Source of the DNA: Furfurilactobacillus entadae
Lineage (GTDB): Bacteria > Bacillota > Bacilli > Lactobacillales > Lactobacillaceae
DNA: 64,000 nucleotides
NCBI RefSeq assembly: GCF_045862745.1
Contig: NZ_BQXN01000005.1
Location: forward strand, 1 to 64,000
Reading direction: 5' to 3'
In this document: positions 24,638 through 33,806 of the stretch, in pieces
Position numbering within the stretch: the first letter of the stretch is position 1
Layout of the letters: each line of letters begins with the position of its first letter
Program-made: the position numbers and the translations under genes
Notes under the pieces: model-generated
What the model was told of the DNA's origin: nothing
The model's database searches: none
The model's input: the letters and a program-made list of their open reading frames with translations, nothing else

Positions 24638-25777
24638 TTAATAAGAACCAAAAACATGACTCGTAAACTTCGTTGATCCCGAGTCACGACTCAAGAACGC
24701 TTGGGTCCCGTTTGTCGACTGAACCGTAATGTCGATTGGCACCCCTGACGGTAGGTACTTCGGTGCGACCTGCGCCAAGTACTGGGTGAAACTAATAATC
24801 TCTGTTTCGCTATAAAACTGGGTGGTGATCGTGACATTCATCCCCGTAAGGCTGCCATTTTCGTATTGTCCTTGACCCGTCACACTACTAAGGTTAGGGA
24901 AGAAATTTTGAACCTGCGTTTTAAAGTTTTCAAAGTTAGTTTCATCGTTGCTTGTGCTGGATGAACTGGAGCCACCGGCCGTTGGGAAGACAACGTTCTT
25001 TTGGCTGATCCCCTTCCATGATCCCAATGAACTACCGTTATTAACACTGTAGGAGAAGAACGTTCCCCCGACCAGACTGTCATCTGGTGCTTGCTTATAC
25101 AACGCAATCACAATGGGAATGTCCTTACCAACACCTTTTTCGGCACGAACCCGCTTCAGAACTTGGGCCGCAATGGCCTTTCCTTGCGCTTCCATGTCGG
25201 CATCAGAAATCTTTGTTGAATACTGGGCACCATATTGTTCCTTAGTGTAGTAGTCAACTGCGTTAAGACCGATCCCAATCGTCATCCCTGACAGTTTCAA
25301 GTTACTGCCATCCTGTGTCATGTAATCCTGTTCTTCAATCGCTTGCAGATACATCGGGTTCCGCTTGTCAGGGTCTTTTTTACCATTATCTTCTGGATTC
25401 AGCCCCGTCGGATTGCTCTTTGACTTCCGGTCAACCCAATTTTGCACCGTTCCAGTGGATAAATACTGTCCCTCTTGGAAGATGTACTTACTGGTCGAAA
25501 ATTGCTTTTTAGACACATTCAACAAGCCATTTTCAAAGCTCTTTAAATTCAAAATGTTGTCGTCTTGGTCATTTGTGACCCCACGTGACTTACTGGTCTG
25601 ATAATGACCATCTTTGATGACACCCTGGTAACTGCCGCTATTGGCTTCACCCGTCGTCTGTGTCTTTTTTGAGTTCGACGTTGTGGTTGTTCCACTCTGT
25701 GTTTTACTAATGTTGCCACATGCGGCTAACATCACCATGGATGACAGCAGGGCCACCCCAATCCAAAACTTCTTCAC
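24638..25777 (-). CDS. camS: CamS-family lipoprotein
   Basis: The product is 379 aa. Residues 1-19 form a lipoprotein signal, and LAAC gives the lipidated Cys20. A Ser/Thr-rich linker (20-50) precedes a CamS-like domain with IGIGLNAVDYYTK, VLKRVRAEKGVGKDIPIVIALYKQ and a C-terminal repeat-like half (NLSSVTGQGQYENG). In enterococci and staphylococci the signal peptide of CamS is processed into a pheromone; no such role is shown here. The GTG start has AGGAG 10 nt upstream. The gene follows pcrA-ligA, a conserved order. Confidence 0.88.
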   Translation of the reverse strand: MKKFWIGVALLSSMVMLAACGNISKTQSGTTTTSNSKKTQTTGEANSGSYQGVIKDGHYQTSKSRGVTNDQDDNILNLKSFENGLLNVSKKQFSTSKYIFQEGQYLSTGTVQNWVDRKSKSNPTGLNPEDNGKKDPDKRNPMYLQAIEEQDYMTQDGSNLKLSGMTIGIGLNAVDYYTKEQYGAQYSTKISDADMEAQGKAIAAQVLKRVRAEKGVGKDIPIVIALYKQAPDDSLVGGTFFSYSVNNGSSLGSWKGISQKNVVFPTAGGSSSSSTSNDETNFENFKTQVQNFFPNLSSVTGQGQYENGSLTGMNVTITTQFYSETEIISFTQYLAQVAPKYLPSGVPIDITVQSTNGTQAFLSRDSGSTKFTSHVFGSY

Positions 25778-25824
25778 CTTGATTTAGCTCCTTCTTGGTT
25801 AACTTGACCGACGTTAACCGTTCA

Positions 25825-27861
25825 TTAGTCAGCGGCCATTGTCTCCGCAAACCGCGTTTCATCCCAAACTTCAATTCCTAATTCCGTTGCCTTTGTTAGT
25901 TTGCTACCCGCTGCTTCACCAGCAATCAACAGATCGGTACTCTTTGACACGCTCCCGGTCACCTTGGCACCGTGCGCTGTCAACCAAGTGGTGGCAGCCG
26001 ACCGTGTCATCTGGGTTAGCTTTCCAGTCAGCACAACCCGTTTGCCACCAAAGAACGGGTCATCCGCGCCTTGGGCAATATCTGGTCCATTATAGCGCAT
26101 GTTCACGCCGGCCGCTGTTAATTCTTCAACAAGTTGCTGGGCTGCTTCGGTGCCAAAATACTGCGCTACCGCATCCCCGATGACCATACCCATGCCATCA
26201 ATTGCCGCGATGTCTTCTGCCGTCGCCGTCATCACCGCTTGCATGGTTTGAAAATGAGCAGCAACTTGGCGAGCCGCCTTTGAACCTAGGTGGCGAATCC
26301 CCAAGCCGAATAACAAACGTTCCAAAGAATTATTACGGCTATTATCAATCGCTGTCAATAAATTGGCAGCAGATTTCTCACCAAATTTAGTTAAAGTTAA
26401 CAATTCATCCTTTTTTAGTGAGTACAACCCAGCCACATCATCTAATAGGTGCCGGTCGTAGAGTTGGTTGACCAACGCCGGGCCCAGTCCGTCGATGTTC
26501 ATTGCATCTCGTGACGCAAAGTGGGCCAACCCCACCGTTATCTGTGCGGGACACTTCGGATTAATGCACCGTAATGCCACCTCGTCATCCAGATGAACTA
26601 ACGGGCTCTCACACGATGGACACGACGTTGGAATGACGTAGGCCTCACTGTCGGTGGGCCGTTTACTCAAAACCACTTCACCGATTTCAGGGATGATATC
26701 CCCCGCCTTGTGGAGCGTGACAACATCGTTAATCCGAACGCCCTTTTCCATTAAGTAATCAGGATTGTGCAGTGACGCGCGGGCAACTGTCGTGCCGGCA
26801 AGTTGAACCGGATCCATCACTGCCGTTGGTGTTACGATCCCCGTCCGACCGACCGTCCATTCGATCTCGCGAACCACCGTTTGCTGTTCATCCGGTGGAA
26901 ATTTGTACGCAATTTCCCACCGTGGCACTTTAACCGTGTTGCCCAACTCGTCTTGTTGATCAACCGGGTTGACCTTGACCACAATACCGTCAATACCGTA
27001 ACTTAACGTGTCCCGTTGCGCGGTATATTCATCAATGTACGCCTGAATTTCAGCCATGTTCGTGCAAACACGGCTGTGTGGATTGACCGTAAAGCCAAGT
27101 TCTTCATACCGGGCTAAGGCCTCGTGTTGGGTGCTAACCCCAAGCGCGGCAAAGTCTGTGGTGTAATAAATAAACGTTGCTAACTGCCGCTCCGCAGTGA
27201 CCTGTTTATCTAACTGTCGCAAAGATCCCGCCGCGGCGTTTCTTGGGTTGGCAAACGGTGTCTTTCCGTCTGCTTCCTGACGTTCGTTTAATGCAGCAAA
27301 CGCCGCCTTAGGCATGTAACACTCCCCGCGAACTTCAATGGAGAGCGGTTCTGTTAACTGCTTAGGGATGGACGCCACGGTTCGAAGATTCTCGGTAATG
27401 TCCTCACCAATGTTTCCGTCACCACGGGTTGACCCTTGAACAAAGACCCCATCTTCATAAACGAGCGAAATCGCTAACCCATCAATTTTTAGTTCGCAAT
27501 TGTAGGCAAGTTCTTCCTGTCCCAAATTTTGCTTAGTTCGAGCGTCAAACTCAGCCAGCTCTTCAACAGAAAATACATCGCCCATTGATAACATTGGCAC
27601 AGCATGATCGATCTTACTGAACCCCGGCAACGTCACGTCACCAACCTGTTGACTGGGAGAATCTGCCGTTACGAGTGCGGGGAACGCTGCTTCTAACGCA
27701 AGTAACCGCTGATACCGTTCGTCATAGACGTGATCCTCCACGGTGGGCGCATCCTGAACATAGTACGCATTCCGCCACTGATTCAACTGATTCCGTAGTG
27801 CTGCCAGTTCTGTTTCTGCAGCGTCGTTTGTCATCTCTGTAACTGGTTGATCTGCCATCAT
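25825..27861 (-). CDS. ligA: NAD+-dependent DNA ligase
   Basis: The product is 678 aa, the full LigA length. The catalytic lysine motif CELKIDGLAISL lies near 123, followed by the OB fold (GRTGIVTPTAVMDP). The zinc finger has CPSC...CINPKC (about 415-435), then HhH repeats (GLGIRHLGSKAARQ, IDGMGMVIGDAVA) and a BRCT domain from about 600 (GKRVVLTGKLTQMTRSAAT). It seals nicks in replication and repair. The start has GGAGG 5 nt before the first of two ATGs. It lies 23 bp downstream of pcrA. Confidence 0.96.
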   Translation of the reverse strand: MMADQPVTEMTNDAAETELAALRNQLNQWRNAYYVQDAPTVEDHVYDERYQRLLALEAAFPALVTADSPSQQVGDVTLPGFSKIDHAVPMLSMGDVFSVEELAEFDARTKQNLGQEELAYNCELKIDGLAISLVYEDGVFVQGSTRGDGNIGEDITENLRTVASIPKQLTEPLSIEVRGECYMPKAAFAALNERQEADGKTPFANPRNAAAGSLRQLDKQVTAERQLATFIYYTTDFAALGVSTQHEALARYEELGFTVNPHSRVCTNMAEIQAYIDEYTAQRDTLSYGIDGIVVKVNPVDQQDELGNTVKVPRWEIAYKFPPDEQQTVVREIEWTVGRTGIVTPTAVMDPVQLAGTTVARASLHNPDYLMEKGVRINDVVTLHKAGDIIPEIGEVVLSKRPTDSEAYVIPTSCPSCESPLVHLDDEVALRCINPKCPAQITVGLAHFASRDAMNIDGLGPALVNQLYDRHLLDDVAGLYSLKKDELLTLTKFGEKSAANLLTAIDNSRNNSLERLLFGLGIRHLGSKAARQVAAHFQTMQAVMTATAEDIAAIDGMGMVIGDAVAQYFGTEAAQQLVEELTAAGVNMRYNGPDIAQGADDPFFGGKRVVLTGKLTQMTRSAATTWLTAHGAKVTGSVSKSTDLLIAGEAAGSKLTKATELGIEVWDETRFAETMAAD

Positions 27862-27884
27862 CAGGGCCTCCTCTTTAAAATGAC

Positions 27885-30188
27885 TTATACTTTGGTGATT
27901 GGTGCAAAGGCCGCCAGCAACCGCTTGATTCCTTGTTCTGGAAAGGCGATGTCGAGTTCGGCGTCTTCACCACTCCCATTAACCTTCACAACGGTTCCTT
28001 CGCCCCACTTTTTGTGCGTGACCTTGTCGCCGGCTGCCCAACCAACCTGTTCGGCACCGGTGCCCTTTGCCCGTTCCACAGTGGATTTTGTTCCCTGCGG
28101 TTTAGCTTTATAGGTTGTGGATAACGCTGAGGCAGTGCGCCGATCAAACGGTGTCTTCACGCTACCAGCACTGGCCATTCCACCTGCACTTTGGTTTTCA
28201 GAGTGAAGAAGGTCTGGATTAATTTCTTCGACAAATCGTGACGCTGGGTTGTTTTGAACCCGACCGTACAGCAAGCGAGAAAAGGCGTTTGTTAAAAACA
28301 GCTTTTCCTTCGCCCGGGTGATTCCAACGTAGGCTAACCGCCGTTCTTCTTCCAGCTCGTCTTCTTCCATAAGGGCCCGTGAAAGTGGGAAAATGCCCTC
28401 TTCCATCCCCATTAAAAAGACAACTGGGAATTCTAGTCCCTTGGCCGCATGAAGCGTCATCAACGTCACAGCCTGCCCGTTTTCTTCGTCCACATCATCT
28501 AAGTCTGAAACTAATGCTAAATCAGCCAAGAAGTCGACGAATTTATCACCGGACCCATCGGGCACCACCTCGCCGGCTGCTTCTGCATCCGTTGGTAACG
28601 GCGTTGAGGGCTCATAGTGATCATCAAACTGCTTGGTAACGGACAGAAATTCCTCCAAGTTTTCGATGCGGGTATCGTCTTCCAGTGAATGGGTCGCCTT
28701 TAGCGCTGCTAAATAACCAGACTTATCCAGTAATTCTTCCGTTAACTCGGTCACCGTTGCGCTTGAACGGTGGGCACTGATGGTGGCCATCATGTGACCA
28801 AAATCATCAAACGAATTCCGTGCCCGTCCAGAAACATCGTTTGCCATGGCAACGTTTTGGGCCGCCTCCAACAGACTGAAATTATTATAGTTGGCAAATG
28901 CCCGGAGCTTTTCCACAGAGCCACTCCCCAACCCACGTTTAGGTTCGTTAATGATCCGTTCAAAACTCATGTCATCTTGCGGGTTCACCAGCAACGTTAA
29001 GTAAGCCAACACATCCCGGATTTCTTTACGGTCGTAGAACTTATGACCCCCGACCATGTTATATGGCACATTACTCTTAACCAATGCATCTTCAATCGAT
29101 CGTGATTGCGCGTTGGTCCGGTACAAAATGGCGAAGTCGCCGTAATTACGGTGGCCACTTTGCATCTGCTTTTCAATTTGGGCAATCACAAACAACGCTT
29201 CGTCACGTTCACTTTGCGCACGGTAATAAGAGATCGGTTCACCAGAACCATTCTCTGTCCATAACTCCTTTTTCCGACGTAAAACGTTATTTTCAATGAC
29301 CTGGTTGGCCGCAGTCAAAATCGTCTGCGTGGACCGATAGTTTTGGGCCAGCATAACCGTTTGTGCTTCGGGATAATCCTTTTCAAAATCAAGAATGTTG
29401 TTCATGTTGGCACCACGCCAACCGTAAATACTCTGATCAGCATCCCCAACAACACACAGGTTGTGCGTCCGGGCAGCTAACAGTGACACCAGCTTATACT
29501 GCGCATTATTCGTGTCTTGGTATTCATCCACATGAATGTATTCAAACCTTTTCTGGTAAAACTCTAAGACATCTGGCGCCTTTTCAAATAATTCAATCGT
29601 TAACATGATCAAATCATCAAAATCCAACGCCTGGTTCGCCTTTAATTCACGTTGGTACGCTTCATAAACGGTTGCCGTAATTTGTTCAAACGGCGTGTTT
29701 GCGTTCGCCGCGTAATCTTCTGCCGTTTGCAGGTCGTTCTTGGCGTTCGAAATCGCACCTAGTAACGACCGGGGATCGTACTTCTTCGGATCGATGTTTT
29801 GTTCACGCAAAATCCGCTTCACTAACGTCCGTTGTTCCCCGGTATCCGTGATTGTAAACGCCTTGTTGTACGCCAACCGGTCGATATCGCGCCGTAAAAT
29901 CCGCACACACAGTGCGTGGAACGTTGATACCCAGACATCTTCACCACTTGTGCCAAGCAGAGCCACTACCCGTTCACGCATTTCGCGGGCTGCTTTATTC
30001 GTAAACGTAATTGCTAAAATATGCCATGGTTTTACGTCCTGCTCTTCAATTAAATAGGCCACCCGGTGCGTTAAAACCCGGGTCTTCCCGGAGCCAGCAC
30101 CAGCCATAATCAATAATGGCCCAGCAGTCGTCTGAACTGCCTCTTGTTGTTTATCGTTTAATCCCTCTAATAATGTGGTCGCACTCAC
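27885..30188 (-). CDS. pcrA: ATP-dependent DNA helicase PcrA (UvrD family)
   Basis: The product is 767 aa. The superfamily 1A motifs are all present: GAGSGKTRVLTHR (Walker A, near 31), TFTNKAAREM, VDEYQDTN, GDADQSIYGWRGAN, QNYRST, VTLMTLHAAKGLEFPVV and RLAYVGITRAKEKL. The C-terminal Tudor-like segment (AGDKVTHKKWGEGTVVKV) typical of PcrA that contacts RNA polymerase is present. It acts in repair and removal of replication obstacles. The start is GTG. Operon with ligA and camS. Confidence 0.96.
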   Translation of the reverse strand: MSATTLLEGLNDKQQEAVQTTAGPLLIMAGAGSGKTRVLTHRVAYLIEEQDVKPWHILAITFTNKAAREMRERVVALLGTSGEDVWVSTFHALCVRILRRDIDRLAYNKAFTITDTGEQRTLVKRILREQNIDPKKYDPRSLLGAISNAKNDLQTAEDYAANANTPFEQITATVYEAYQRELKANQALDFDDLIMLTIELFEKAPDVLEFYQKRFEYIHVDEYQDTNNAQYKLVSLLAARTHNLCVVGDADQSIYGWRGANMNNILDFEKDYPEAQTVMLAQNYRSTQTILTAANQVIENNVLRRKKELWTENGSGEPISYYRAQSERDEALFVIAQIEKQMQSGHRNYGDFAILYRTNAQSRSIEDALVKSNVPYNMVGGHKFYDRKEIRDVLAYLTLLVNPQDDMSFERIINEPKRGLGSGSVEKLRAFANYNNFSLLEAAQNVAMANDVSGRARNSFDDFGHMMATISAHRSSATVTELTEELLDKSGYLAALKATHSLEDDTRIENLEEFLSVTKQFDDHYEPSTPLPTDAEAAGEVVPDGSGDKFVDFLADLALVSDLDDVDEENGQAVTLMTLHAAKGLEFPVVFLMGMEEGIFPLSRALMEEDELEEERRLAYVGITRAKEKLFLTNAFSRLLYGRVQNNPASRFVEEINPDLLHSENQSAGGMASAGSVKTPFDRRTASALSTTYKAKPQGTKSTVERAKGTGAEQVGWAAGDKVTHKKWGEGTVVKVNGSGEDAELDIAFPEQGIKRLLAAFAPITKV

Positions 30189-30344
30189 GGAATTATGCCC
30201 GCCTCTCGTTAAAATTCAGTAGTTAAAGTATACCAAAATCTGCCCTGACAAACCATCATGGCGAACGTATGTTTTCGTTAAATTTTCCCCGGTCATTTTT
30301 CGAGCCGCGACACTGGTTTCTCCCCTAAATGAGGGTGCTCTAAA

Positions 30345-30387
30345 CACAAAATAGCCATGGCGAACAAAAAGGCATTCGTCATGACTA
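30345..30387 (-). terminator. Probable terminator of the PurK-like gene
   Basis: On the minus strand ATAGTCATGACGAA pairs imperfectly with TTCGCCATGGCTAT (arms 30351-30364 and 30374-30387) and is followed by TTTGTG. Confidence 0.5.
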
Positions 30388-30428
30388 TCATCTAAGTGGG
30401 CATCATTACAGTCCACGTTTTTCTTGAT

Positions 30429-31625
30429 TTAAAGCGCGCCATTTCGTTCTGACCGACTTGGCGTTGGCTGCACTGGGCGGCGTGGATCCCAAATCGTGGT
30501 TGCCGACAGTTGGTTCAACCCATCCTGAACGGTCGGGGCCTGGATCAACACGTGCCCGGCCGCTGGTGAAATTTTTCGGCCGCTTCGGTGATAAAAGACA
30601 AACTCCCAGTTTGATTTAATGATCCATTGTGTGCGAATTGCTTCCAATTGGTCATCGTCAAAAGAAGCCAGCACCGTCGCTGTATACTGCACTGGTTCCG
30701 CAATCGGTAGTCCTGCCACCGCATGCAAATGAGCTTCAAACATGTTGATGTTGGCCGCTTTATCAAAGACCAACCCAGAGCGATCCATGGCGGGCACAAG
30801 GTCCCGTAAGAACAAATTTCCGGTCTCCGTGATCAGAAAACTCACTTGAAAAACACCGCAGTAGTTCAAATGTTGGGCAATTCCTTCTGTGATCCGTTTA
30901 ATCTCGGTCTCCACCTCGTCCGCCAATCGTGCTGGGGCCACCGCGCGCATTAACCGCCCCCGCTGATAACTGGTCTCAATGATTGGAAATAACCGAATGT
31001 GCGCGCCAGAGCCCTGTTCTTTCGAGTCGCCCTTGACCACGAGCACAGAAACTTCCTGTGTATGTGGCACCATTGCCTCTAAAATGTGGGGCCCATTTTG
31101 TAACATATCCGCCGCTAACGGTACTTCAGCCTGCGACCGAATCGTGAGCTGCTGTTCGCGTTCGATCCCCTTTTGAAGGGGCTTCAATACCGCGGGGTAC
31201 CCAATTGACGCTGCGGACGCGTAGATGTCGTCCAATTCAACGATTGTTGCATAAGGGGGAATGTTGATGTTCAGTTCTTCAAAAAATGCCCGTTCCAAAG
31301 AGCGGTCCTGCATCATCGCCAACGTTTCATAGTTTTGGGGGACCCGGGTAAACTGACTGATAAATTCGATCATGTCACTTGGAACGTGCTCTGATTCATA
31401 CGTCACCACGTCACAATTTTCAGCAAAGGCCTGCAAGCGTTGTTGATCGGTAAAGGACCCAACAAACACCACGTCAGCCAAACTTGCAATTTCGCTGTCG
31501 CCTTCTGATGTGTACGCAGCAACGGTCAGCCCAACTCGCCGGGCCGCGTTAACCAGTAACGGGCCGTTGGAACTATTACCAATAATGCCAATTGTATTTC
31601 CAGGGTAAAGTACATTTCCTGCCAC
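30429..31625 (-). CDS. PurK-like ATP-grasp protein
   Basis: The product is 398 aa. The GTG at 31625 is chosen because GGAGG lies 8 nt upstream; an in-frame TTG at 31640 overlaps that site. An N-terminal preATP-grasp fold (NTIGIIGNSSNGPLLVNAARR) is followed by an ATP-grasp domain (GYPAVLKPLQKGIEREQ, ILEAMVPHTQEVSVLV, GVFQVSFLITETGNLFLRDLVPAMDRSG). The pattern fits N5-CAIR synthetase, but there are no pur genes here, and the typical NEIAPRPHNSGH motif reads RDLVPAMDRSGL, so another ligase activity is possible. It lies upstream of pcrA with its own terminator. Confidence 0.7.
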   Translation of the reverse strand: MAGNVLYPGNTIGIIGNSSNGPLLVNAARRVGLTVAAYTSEGDSEIASLADVVFVGSFTDQQRLQAFAENCDVVTYESEHVPSDMIEFISQFTRVPQNYETLAMMQDRSLERAFFEELNINIPPYATIVELDDIYASAASIGYPAVLKPLQKGIEREQQLTIRSQAEVPLAADMLQNGPHILEAMVPHTQEVSVLVVKGDSKEQGSGAHIRLFPIIETSYQRGRLMRAVAPARLADEVETEIKRITEGIAQHLNYCGVFQVSFLITETGNLFLRDLVPAMDRSGLVFDKAANINMFEAHLHAVAGLPIAEPVQYTATVLASFDDDQLEAIRTQWIIKSNWEFVFYHRSGRKISPAAGHVLIQAPTVQDGLNQLSATTIWDPRRPVQPTPSRSERNGAL

Positions 31626-31724
31626 GGGGTCAGCCTCCAATAATTAATCGCTTTTCATAATCGTAAGTAAAATATACCGCAATTCACGGCAAAATGTACA
31701 CTGTGACGGCTTTACGCCCGCCAG

Positions 31725-32399
31725 TTAGTTGGTCTGATCATACTTGTTGAGGTGGTACTTTTCAACAACTTCGATGATTTTATTCGTGTACGCGGGGTCC
31801 GTTGCGTACCCGTCTTTCTGGAGCGCGGCGGCGCCCGCTTTATAATCTGTCGCGGCCAAAACATCCGCATACTTGTTCGCGTTCCAATCCACGCCGTTCA
31901 CAAACAACTGCGCATGCGCCGTAAATGATTCCTGCCAATTTGCGTACGTTCGAAACCGCGCGTTCACCGTTTCGTAATGGTCGTTGACATATTCTTGGGT
32001 ACTTAGAGTCACCCCGGGTTCTGCCGAGCCGGCCTTCACCCCAAAGTAATTATGGTACTTGCTTGCTAACGTTGAGCTCCCCCAGTCTGATTCCAAAATC
32101 GCCTGCGCAATTTGGACGCTGGCTAAAACGTGGGTCCGCTGCTGCAATTGTTGCGCATATGGGGCAACCCGTTTAATGAAAGCTTGGTGTTCTTGAGTGA
32201 CCGAATCGACTTGCGGCGTGGCCTTTTGGGGGGTCAACATTGTCACCCCCACACCACTAATTGCTAGCGCTAAGACAAGGACCGTCGCCATGACAAGTCC
32301 AGTATTAAACCATCGTAGTCGACCATGATCGATAAAAAAGTTTTTAATTTGTCGACGAAATCGTTTTAGTCCCGTCCCACGTCGTTTTTTCTTCGCCAC
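31725..32399 (-). CDS. Membrane-anchored glucosaminidase (GH73 family)
   Basis: The product is 224 aa. The GTG at 32399 is chosen because AAGGA lies 9 nt upstream, whereas the longer frame to 32432 has no ribosome binding site. A strongly basic N-terminus (KKKRRGTGLKRFRRQIKNF) precedes one transmembrane segment (near 38-58), then a mannosyl-glycoprotein endo-beta-N-acetylglucosaminidase domain. The catalytic glutamate is in AQAILESDWGSS near 104, and HNYFGVKAG and FRTYANWQESFTAHAQLF are family landmarks. It cleaves peptidoglycan glycan chains outside the membrane in growth or cell separation. There are no wall-binding repeats. Confidence 0.87.
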   Translation of the reverse strand: MAKKKRRGTGLKRFRRQIKNFFIDHGRLRWFNTGLVMATVLVLALAISGVGVTMLTPQKATPQVDSVTQEHQAFIKRVAPYAQQLQQRTHVLASVQIAQAILESDWGSSTLASKYHNYFGVKAGSAEPGVTLSTQEYVNDHYETVNARFRTYANWQESFTAHAQLFVNGVDWNANKYADVLAATDYKAGAAALQKDGYATDPAYTNKIIEVVEKYHLNKYDQTN

Positions 32400-32672
32400 A
32401 CTGTGCCGTCCTTTTTTGTTTGTTAAGGTCATTTAAACACAGATTACACCCGTTCATCCGCTTCTCACGAACGCGCTAACAAAAAATTAAGGATTCAATC
32501 ATCCATTGGCTAAAGCCCCGTCGTTGACAACGTCCCGGCGCTTTTGTAGCATTAAGGACAACCGAAAGTTTTACTTTAATAAGACCAGCCGTTTTTCATA
32601 ATGGGTTGTGTCAATCATGGCCGGCGTAAACAACAAGCCACCATTTTTAATTAAGAGAGGATTTCAAAAGAC

Positions 32673-33647
32673 ATGGTACACCCACTGTGGCGTCAATTTC
32701 CAACCGTTAACCACCAGTTAACGCAACTTACAGCTTACTTACCAACATGTGTCGACACATCAAATGATGCCATCAACGCGCAGGTCACCGCACTTCTAAC
32801 AAATGGTGGTAAATTTTTACGGCCCGGCTTTTTTTACCTCTTTGCTGGTTTAGGACCTGACCAAGAGCCTTCACGGCTTCAGTCTGGTGCCGCAGCCATT
32901 GAACTACTGCATGTTGCAACGCTGATTCATGATGACGTCTTGGACGTTGCCGAAATTCGCCATGGTCAACCAACGCTTCAGGTTCAAAACAGCAATAAAA
33001 TCGCCATTTACACCGGTGACTTGTTGTTCACCAGTTACTTTGCCGAGATTCTCAAAGCGGCCGAGACACCCGCCCAAATTCAGGCAGCAAACACCGTCAT
33101 GCAGGCGATTCTTGGTGGCGAATTAGATCAGCTAACGGTCAATTTTGACCCACATGTGACGACTACGGCCTACCTCAACGAAATTCAAGGAAAAACCGCC
33201 CGCTTATTTGAATTCGCGGCAACGTTTGCCGTCGAACTCAGTCATGGTCGTGCTGACCTCGCCGCTACTGCCGGTCAGATCGGGTTAGCCATCGGGACGG
33301 CCTACCAAATTCGTGACGATATTTTGGACTACGTGGCGGATGCCACTACCGCTACCAAACCCGTGCAGCATGATCTCCGGCAGGGTGTTTACACGCTTCC
33401 TTTGCTCCTCGCCAGTCAGCAAGACCCAGACTGGTTCAAAGCGGCACTTGCTGATCAAAAGCACCTGACAGACGAAGCGGTTGCGACCATTAATAACCGG
33501 GTCCATGATCTTCACGGACCTGAACTAGCAGAAACCGTTGCCCGTGAGTACACGGACCACGCCTTGTCCCTGATTGCAACACTTCCAGCACCCGTTAGTG
33601 ACCAGTTAACACAGCTGACGACACAATTATTACAACGAAACGCCTAA
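32673..33647 (+). CDS. Polyprenyl diphosphate synthase
   Basis: The product is 324 aa, a trans-isoprenyl synthase. GGKFLRPGFFYL is followed by the first Asp-rich motif HDDVLDVAEIRHG near 86 and the second QIRDDILDY near 214. Bulky residues before the first motif (HVATLIHDD) suggest medium or long chains. In lactobacilli such enzymes make the side chain of (demethyl)menaquinone. That fits the cytochrome bd genes 10 kb away, but chain length cannot be read with certainty. AGAGG lies 12 nt upstream. The terminator at 33669-33727 follows. Confidence 0.85.
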   Translation: MVHPLWRQFPTVNHQLTQLTAYLPTCVDTSNDAINAQVTALLTNGGKFLRPGFFYLFAGLGPDQEPSRLQSGAAAIELLHVATLIHDDVLDVAEIRHGQPTLQVQNSNKIAIYTGDLLFTSYFAEILKAAETPAQIQAANTVMQAILGGELDQLTVNFDPHVTTTAYLNEIQGKTARLFEFAATFAVELSHGRADLAATAGQIGLAIGTAYQIRDDILDYVADATTATKPVQHDLRQGVYTLPLLLASQQDPDWFKAALADQKHLTDEAVATINNRVHDLHGPELAETVAREYTDHALSLIATLPAPVSDQLTQLTTQLLQRNA

Positions 33648-33668
33648 TAAAATAACTGCCCTTATTCT

Positions 33669-33727
33669 CGGTGCGATGGTAAAAGTCAGTTGTCCACAAA
33701 CGACTTCAATCATCGCACCGTTTTTTA
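33669..33727 (+). terminator. Terminator of the polyprenyl synthase gene
   Basis: CGGTGCGATG (33669-33678) pairs exactly with CATCGCACCG (33711-33720) around a second nested stem (AAGTC/GACTT) and is followed by TTTTTT. Confidence 0.8.
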
Positions 33728-33806
33728 GTAGCATTCAGTTCACATGATGAGTAGAATGGAATCAATTGGTTCACCCATTATTAATGTTTAAAAGGAGGGG
33801 ATTCTC

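Noticed and set aside
30216..30416. 66-codon frame upstream of pcrA
   Set aside because: No ribosome binding site and no protein-like features; it overlaps the terminator of the PurK-like gene.
32524..32552. Promoter for the polyprenyl synthase gene (TTGACA, 17 bp, TAGCAT)
   Set aside because: The -35 is perfect, but the -10 is poor and it lies about 120 bp from the gene; not strong enough to list.
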